Assembly: GCA_022360355.1 (NCBI GenBank)
Contig: JAKSCY010000537.1
Location: 1 to 27,758 of the forward strand
DNA length: 27,758 nt
Direction: 5' to 3'
Source of the DNA: Chlorobiales bacterium
GTDB lineage: Bacteria > Bacteroidota > Chlorobiia > Chlorobiales > Chlorobiaceae
A program made the position numbers and the translations under genes. Within the stretch, counting starts at the first letter, position 1, and each line of letters opens with the position of its first letter. This document shows positions 23,588 to 27,758 of the stretch, in pieces. The notes under the pieces are model-generated. The model made no database searches. It worked only from the letters and a program-made list of their open reading frames with translations, and was not told where the DNA came from.

Positions 23588-25973
23588 CACATCCTCCTGA
23601 TTTTACACATGTTATCGGAACATAGCTGAACATATAAGCTTCATTGGTGGCAATCGTAAAACATTTCCCCCAGAACGAACACGGTATGGACATCTTTTCG
23701 GAAGCCTCGATGACAAGCGTAACGCTGTCGTGCCGTATTTCAAGCTTGATGACACGGTCGCGCCAGTTAACGCTGAAAAAAAGACGCTTCCATTTCTTCG
23801 GAAGCCAGGGCTCCAGTACAATCCTGTCAGATTTTAACGTCAACCCGCCAAACCCCCTTACAACGGTCTGCCACGTCCCGCCTGCAGCAGCCGCATGAAT
23901 CCCCAGATCGGTATTCCCGTGCAGGTTTTCCAGGTCAACCTGAGCGGTTTTCATAAAATACCGGTACGCATGCTGCCTGTTACCGACCGCAAGCCCTATC
24001 ATCGCATGAGTACAGTGACTGAGCGATGACTTGTGAAGAGAACGCTTCTCGTAAAAATTGTAGTTCGCCCTTTTGACTTTATCGCTGAATGCATGGGGAA
24101 AAAGCAGAAACATCATAAGAACGTCCGCCTGTTTTATCAACCTGGTCCTGTCGATATTTCGATAGGTAATTCCCGAAGGAAGCACAGGCCTTCCCTTACG
24201 GTCATGGCGCGTTATCACAAAATCCTTCAAGCTGAAATAGCCGTCGAACTGCTCGATAAGCCCCGAATCAGCATCGATGCTGAATTTCAGTTTATTGCCG
24301 ATCTCGTGCCACCGGTCAACCTCTTCATACCCAAGCGAGAGCCTCTGGCAGAGAGCCATGAAATCTTTCAATTTCCGCCTGCTGAAAAACTTGTACAGTG
24401 TTACCGCAAGCTTTAAATGCCACTGCACAAGAAAGTTGGTGTAGGCGTTGTTGTTCACATGCTCGTGAAACTCATCAGGGCCGATGACCGTTCTGATTTC
24501 AAAAACATCACCTGCCGCAACAACACGGCTTGCCCAGAAACGTGCTGTCTGAAAAACCATTTCAAGACCATACCGGCGGGCAAACTCCTCATCGCCGGTT
24601 ACCCTGAAATAACGCTCCACCGCATAGATGACATCCGAAACAATATGATCCTCTTCAGCACCCGTATAAATCAACCGTATGGTCCTTTCAAGTTTTGAAG
24701 CAAACCTCGGCGTCACATCCTCTCCGGTCGTAGCGGTTTCCCAACCGTACCTTGCACCCTTATAACCCGCTCGCTCGGCGTTTTTAATTGCGCCCCTCAG
24801 CGTGTTGTAACGGTACAGGAGCATATTTTTTGCTATATCGGGAAAATTGTAGAGGTAAAAGGGAAAAACAAAGATCTCGGTATCCCAGAAAATATGGCCC
24901 AGATAGCCCTCAGAACCGAGAAACTTCGCACCGATGCTGCCGGGCTGCCTCGGACCGTTTATCAGTAGCTGATAAATGTTATACCTGATGGCTTTCAAAG
25001 CTTTTAGATCGCCCTCGATGACAATATCGGCCTGCTGCCAGCATTTTTCCCATAACTTGACATGGGCATCTATTTCACGATAGGCACCATTGCGCAGAAA
25101 CGACTTCAACCCACAGATAGTCCCCTTGAACATTTTCCCTGCCGGTAACTCCCTGCTGGTGTAAACCACCGCATACTTTTCAAACTCATAGGAGCACCCT
25201 TTTTCGGCATCGAGAGTCATCTCGCTGGTAAACTTCTCTCCATAGATTCTCGGCTCCCATTTGACCGAAGCTCTGTCATGGTTTACGATCCGCCACGAAG
25301 CCGCATTGGCAATTCCGATCCCGCGCTCTCTCGTCCTCACCTCCAGATACATCAGATCACGCCCGCGCTCGATACGCTCAAGATGCAGGTGTTTCAGGTG
25401 TTCACCGGGGAAAAAACCACGATTGAGGACATCGCCGTTCAGGCCGCTCAACACCCGGATCTCTCCGGAAAAGTTTTCAGGAACGATCTTTACCCTCATA
25501 TACCCCCAATGCACCATATGCAGAAAGACAAGCTTGGAGGTAGAAAACGTGACGATCTTCCCCGTCGGCAGTCTGAGTGTTGTTTTTCTGTGGAGAATCC
25601 CTTTTTTCATATCGAGCATCTGTTCGTGCCGGAGAACCCTGCAGTACGGCGGAGAAACCTTGCAGCCGTCGATCCACAAAGAAACATCCGTCCATACAGG
25701 GCATTTCACAAGCTCTTCGACATCCGCTTCGGATCTGTCGTAAATGCCGTTGATATACATTCCCCTGTAACTGCCTGGCGGCAGCTCTTCGAGGCTCCCT
25801 CTGATGTTCAGGTAACCGTTCCCGATTGTCATCAACGTCTCGTTGATCTGCAACCGTTTCGGGTCATTCCGGTAACCGCTTCTTCTCAACAGCCATCGCT
25901 TCGGAGAGAGACCCAGCAGCAGAACAGGATCTTTATTGAAGCGGTTATTCCCGGACTCGTCTTTTCGGGCCAT
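23547..25973 (-). CDS. Glycoside hydrolase family 65 phosphorylase (trehalose/maltose/kojibiose phosphorylase-like)
   Basis: An 808-residue cytoplasmic enzyme of the inverting GH65 family, which cleaves alpha-glucosides with phosphate to beta-glucose 1-phosphate. The N-terminal beta-sandwich begins at about 35 (NETLMTIGNGYLNIRGS). The (alpha/alpha)6 core has GSEGYLGHIFWDTEIFVFP at 353-371 and ARYGWETATTGEDVTP at 407-422. The catalytic acid is Glu501 in IGPDEFHEHVNNNAYTN, and a small C-terminal beta domain follows (GGTWQTVVRGFGGL). Length and motifs are typical; the specific disaccharide is not. The ATG at 25973 has GGAG nine bases upstream. It overlaps the GT4 gene, so synthesis and phosphorolysis of one sugar may be coupled. 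A glucosylglycerol or glucosylglycerate phosphorylase role is possible. Confidence 0.9.
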   Translation of the reverse strand: MARKDESGNNRFNKDPVLLLGLSPKRWLLRRSGYRNDPKRLQINETLMTIGNGYLNIRGSLEELPPGSYRGMYINGIYDRSEADVEELVKCPVWTDVSLWIDGCKVSPPYCRVLRHEQMLDMKKGILHRKTTLRLPTGKIVTFSTSKLVFLHMVHWGYMRVKIVPENFSGEIRVLSGLNGDVLNRGFFPGEHLKHLHLERIERGRDLMYLEVRTRERGIGIANAASWRIVNHDRASVKWEPRIYGEKFTSEMTLDAEKGCSYEFEKYAVVYTSRELPAGKMFKGTICGLKSFLRNGAYREIDAHVKLWEKCWQQADIVIEGDLKALKAIRYNIYQLLINGPRQPGSIGAKFLGSEGYLGHIFWDTEIFVFPFYLYNFPDIAKNMLLYRYNTLRGAIKNAERAGYKGARYGWETATTGEDVTPRFASKLERTIRLIYTGAEEDHIVSDVIYAVERYFRVTGDEEFARRYGLEMVFQTARFWASRVVAAGDVFEIRTVIGPDEFHEHVNNNAYTNFLVQWHLKLAVTLYKFFSRRKLKDFMALCQRLSLGYEEVDRWHEIGNKLKFSIDADSGLIEQFDGYFSLKDFVITRHDRKGRPVLPSGITYRNIDRTRLIKQADVLMMFLLFPHAFSDKVKRANYNFYEKRSLHKSSLSHCTHAMIGLAVGNRQHAYRYFMKTAQVDLENLHGNTDLGIHAAAAGGTWQTVVRGFGGLTLKSDRIVLEPWLPKKWKRLFFSVNWRDRVIKLEIRHDSVTLVIEASEKMSIPCSFWGKCFTIATNEAYMFSYVPITCVKSGGCDENPAYRADSAVN

Positions 25974-26236
25974 AGCACGCGCTCCAGATATTTCAATCTG
26001 AAAAAACCAACCTTAACCGTATTTTTCATGGAGGATGTTGCAACGAAAAAAACATGGCTGACAAAGGCGGGAAAACAATCATGCCGTTTTTTCCGTGTTT
26101 TATTGTAACAACAGACCGTGACATAATCGTTCCTTTCCTCCACTGACCGACCTGCTGATTTTTCGGTGTGCATGGATACGATGAAAACAAACACCTGGGA
26201 TGTGTTCACCCATTTTTTTCTTATAATTGTAAGTAA
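25974..26236. other. Divergent intergenic region with TATAAT box before the LRR gene
   Basis: 263 bases between the divergent GH65 and LRR genes hold no gene that I can support. TATAAT occurs at 26222-26227 on the plus strand, without a good -35 box at standard spacing. If it is the -10 box of the LRR gene, transcription would begin at about 26234-26236, immediately at the GTG start, giving a leaderless message. Confidence 0.4.
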
Positions 26237-27475
26237 GTGCAGCTAATTTGTATAAAAACATTAACATCCGTCCCGACCTTGAAACAACACACATATAACA
26301 ATTGCCCTGTCTGCAGTTACCCCCTGACAGAGCAAAGCGCGGTATGTCCCCGATGCGGCAATGACATTCTTCAGGACATTTCATCCCTTGACGAGCAGTC
26401 GCAGGAAAAACATCTTAAAATCATCGATAACAAAAAAGCGGAGTGGTACGCCCGTTGTGTAGCCGACAAGCTTACCTGCTGCGAAGTGCAGCCTCCGGCG
26501 CACGAAGAAGATTTCACCTGTGATGTTTCTCTGGAAAGAGGCGGCAAACTGGTCGATGCACCTGTTTTTTCCATTCCGCGCCGGCAGCTGCTTGAAGATC
26601 GATCAAAAAGGAGTGAATGGTGGAACACCCTGAATTCGGACTGGAAAGAAGTTGTCAGAAGCACGCTTAAATCATCCGGCGACCCGTCAGATCAGGAGTT
26701 GCTTGATTTTTTCAACGTTACACACCTGAGATGCGATAACCGCAGGGTCCACAGTCTCGCACCCTTGCGAGCACTTGAAAAGCTCCAACAACTTCGATGC
26801 GACGAATCTCCCATTGAAAGCCTCGAACCGCTCAAAGAGATGAAGTTTCTGCAACGGCTTTATGCGTTTGATTGTGACTTTTCCTCTCTTGCTCCGCTCT
26901 GCAACATCAGAAGCCTGAAACTGCTCTGGATATCAAGCACCGAAGTCAGCAGCCTCGAGCCTGTAGCGAACCTTGCCAATCTTGAAGAACTCTACTGTTC
27001 CGAAACACAGATAAGCGACCTTTCACCTGTTTCAGACCTGACCAGTCTTGAAAAAATCAGTTGTTACAAAACAGACATTTCGTCGCTCAAACCTCTTGAA
27101 AAACTTGAAAATCTTATAGAACTCGGCTTCAACAGCACACAAATCGACGACCTCTCTCCTTTAGCCGGTATCCGGAACCTTGAATATCTCCGTTTCAGCC
27201 GGACAGCCGTCGATTCTCTTGAACCGCTTTCAGGCCTCATAAATCTCAGGGAACTGAGTTTCAATGAAACACCGGTTGACTCACTCGAACCTCTTGCTGG
27301 ACTTCCCGAGCTTGAAGAGATCTTTTTTGCCGACACCAGGGTAACCTCGATCGAACCTCTGATGCATCTTGAATATCTTGAAAAAATAGAACTGTCCGCC
27401 GGCCAGATAAGTAACCAAGAACTTGAGCAGTTCCTGGAACTTCATCCTGATTGTGACATCATTCTGAAAAAGTGA
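26237..27475 (+). CDS. Zinc-ribbon plus leucine-rich-repeat protein
   Basis: Up to 412 residues. A zinc ribbon (CPVCSYPLTEQSAVCPRCG; Cys23, Cys26, Cys37, Cys40) lies at the N-terminus. A helical acidic/basic middle follows (about 50-125), then WWNTLNSDWKEVVRSTLKSS...SDQELLDFFNVTHLRC, the N-cap that commonly precedes internalin-like repeats in Bacteroidota. Ten 22-residue leucine-rich repeats occupy 170-389 (consensus xISSLEPLxxLxNLEELxFSxT), with a helical C-cap. No signal peptide is seen, so it is probably cytoplasmic and acts in protein-protein recognition. The start is uncertain: the GTG at 26237 has no ribosome site and lies just after TATAAT, while a TTG at 26279 would still include the ribbon. 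It ends at a good terminator. Confidence 0.8.
   Translation: MQLICIKTLTSVPTLKQHTYNNCPVCSYPLTEQSAVCPRCGNDILQDISSLDEQSQEKHLKIIDNKKAEWYARCVADKLTCCEVQPPAHEEDFTCDVSLERGGKLVDAPVFSIPRRQLLEDRSKRSEWWNTLNSDWKEVVRSTLKSSGDPSDQELLDFFNVTHLRCDNRRVHSLAPLRALEKLQQLRCDESPIESLEPLKEMKFLQRLYAFDCDFSSLAPLCNIRSLKLLWISSTEVSSLEPVANLANLEELYCSETQISDLSPVSDLTSLEKISCYKTDISSLKPLEKLENLIELGFNSTQIDDLSPLAGIRNLEYLRFSRTAVDSLEPLSGLINLRELSFNETPVDSLEPLAGLPELEEIFFADTRVTSIEPLMHLEYLEKIELSAGQISNQELEQFLELHPDCDIILKK
26744..27403 (+). repeat. Ten tandem 66-bp coding repeats (LRR array)
   Basis: The DNA encodes ten consecutive units of exactly 22 residues with no spacers, each with the SLEPL-like core (SLAPL, SLEPL, SLAPL, SLEPV, DLSPV, SLKPL, DLSPL, SLEPL, SLEPL, SIEPL). 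Units 8 and 9 are the most alike. The repeats are diverged at DNA level. Confidence 0.85.
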
Positions 27476-27503
27476 ATACAGCAAGTCAGCCTGACAGCTC
27501 GAC

Positions 27504-27538
27504 AAAAAGCAGGGTCACCACAGAGCCCTGCTTTTTTT
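27504..27538. terminator. Bidirectional intrinsic terminator between LRR gene and decarboxylase subunit
   Basis: AAAAAGCAGGG (27504-27514) pairs with CCCTGCTTTTTTT (27526-27538) around an 11-base loop. The stem is followed by T-runs on both strands, so it can end both the LRR gene (plus) and the convergent decarboxylase gene (minus). It lies 29 bases after the LRR stop and 22 bases before the decarboxylase stop. Confidence 0.85.
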
Positions 27539-27559
27539 GTACAAAATTTCCAGCCTGCC

Positions 27560-27758
27560 TTACATGAACACCGAGAGCAGGATTCCCGCGGCAACAGCTG
27601 AGCCGATAACACCGGCAACGTTCGGACCCATGGCGTGCATGAGCAGGAAATTATGAGGATCGGCATCGAGACCGACCTTGTTGGAAACACGCGCAGCCAT
27701 TGGCACAGCAGACACTCCGGCTGAACCGATAAGAGGATTGATCTTCTTCTTGAGGAAA
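27560..27758 (-). CDS. Na+-translocating decarboxylase beta subunit, C-terminus only
   Basis: The last 66 residues of a membrane protein whose start lies beyond the right edge. [36 protein letters not shown] and [16 protein letters not shown] are the highly conserved end of OadB/GcdB/MmdB, the beta subunit that couples decarboxylation of a biotin-bound carboxyl group to Na+ export. Which acyl-CoA or oxo acid enzyme it belongs to depends on alpha and gamma subunit genes outside the window. The match is strong despite the short length. Confidence 0.9.
   Translation of the reverse strand, partial: FLKKKINPLIGSAGVSAVPMAARVSNKVGLDADPHNFLLMHAMGPNVAGVIGSAVAAGILLSVFM

Noticed and set aside
1..27758. 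CRISPR arrays, tRNA/rRNA genes, integrases, IS transposases
   Set aside because: Looked for throughout; no regularly spaced direct repeats, cloverleaf-like sequences or transposase motifs were seen.

Overview
The window looks like chromosomal backbone of a green sulfur bacterium (Chlorobiaceae; Chlorobium/Prosthecochloris-like). This is an inference. It rests on the gene mix (thioredoxin and thioredoxin reductase beside dnaE, a Na+-translocating decarboxylase beta subunit, Bacteroidota/Chlorobiota-style membrane cyclase, HD-PycTM and kinase-like/Omp85 proteins) and on the even base composition. No phage, integrase, IS transposase, CRISPR array, tRNA or rRNA was seen. Coding density is high and no gene-free stretch exceeds 300 bases.

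Left part (1-4.7 kb): a GNAT-type acyltransferase (cut by the window edge) and a PlsC-like acyltransferase lie in one minus-strand pair. A short element with terminal inverted repeats sits between them and supplies the last 41 codons of the PlsC-like gene. Then come a divergent SLC13-type anion transporter, a phosphoglycolate-phosphatase-like HAD enzyme and a secreted PAP2 phosphatase.

Signalling block (4.9-12.9 kb): an HD phosphohydrolase fused to a Pycsar-type membrane effector domain faces a membrane class III nucleotide cyclase; their 3' ends overlap by 11 nt. Upstream of the cyclase on the same strand are a large outer-membrane protein (signal peptide, Fam20C/HipA-like kinase fold, Omp85 barrel), an SdiA-regulated-type beta-propeller, a calcineurin-like phosphoesterase and a PHP phosphoesterase. 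This is the most interesting part of the window.

Middle (13-18.7 kb): trmH, a conserved-looking hypothetical gene, a second secreted beta-propeller protein, a 70-residue helical protein, an NtrC-type sigma-54 activator, and convergent trxB and trx with an intrinsic terminator between the two trx genes.

Right part (18.8-27.8 kb): dnaE, with a good sigma-70-like promoter overlapping the stop codon of the gene upstream; an overlapping GH65 phosphorylase/GT4 glycosyltransferase pair; a zinc-ribbon plus leucine-rich-repeat protein; a bidirectional terminator; and the C-terminus of a Na+-translocating decarboxylase beta subunit.
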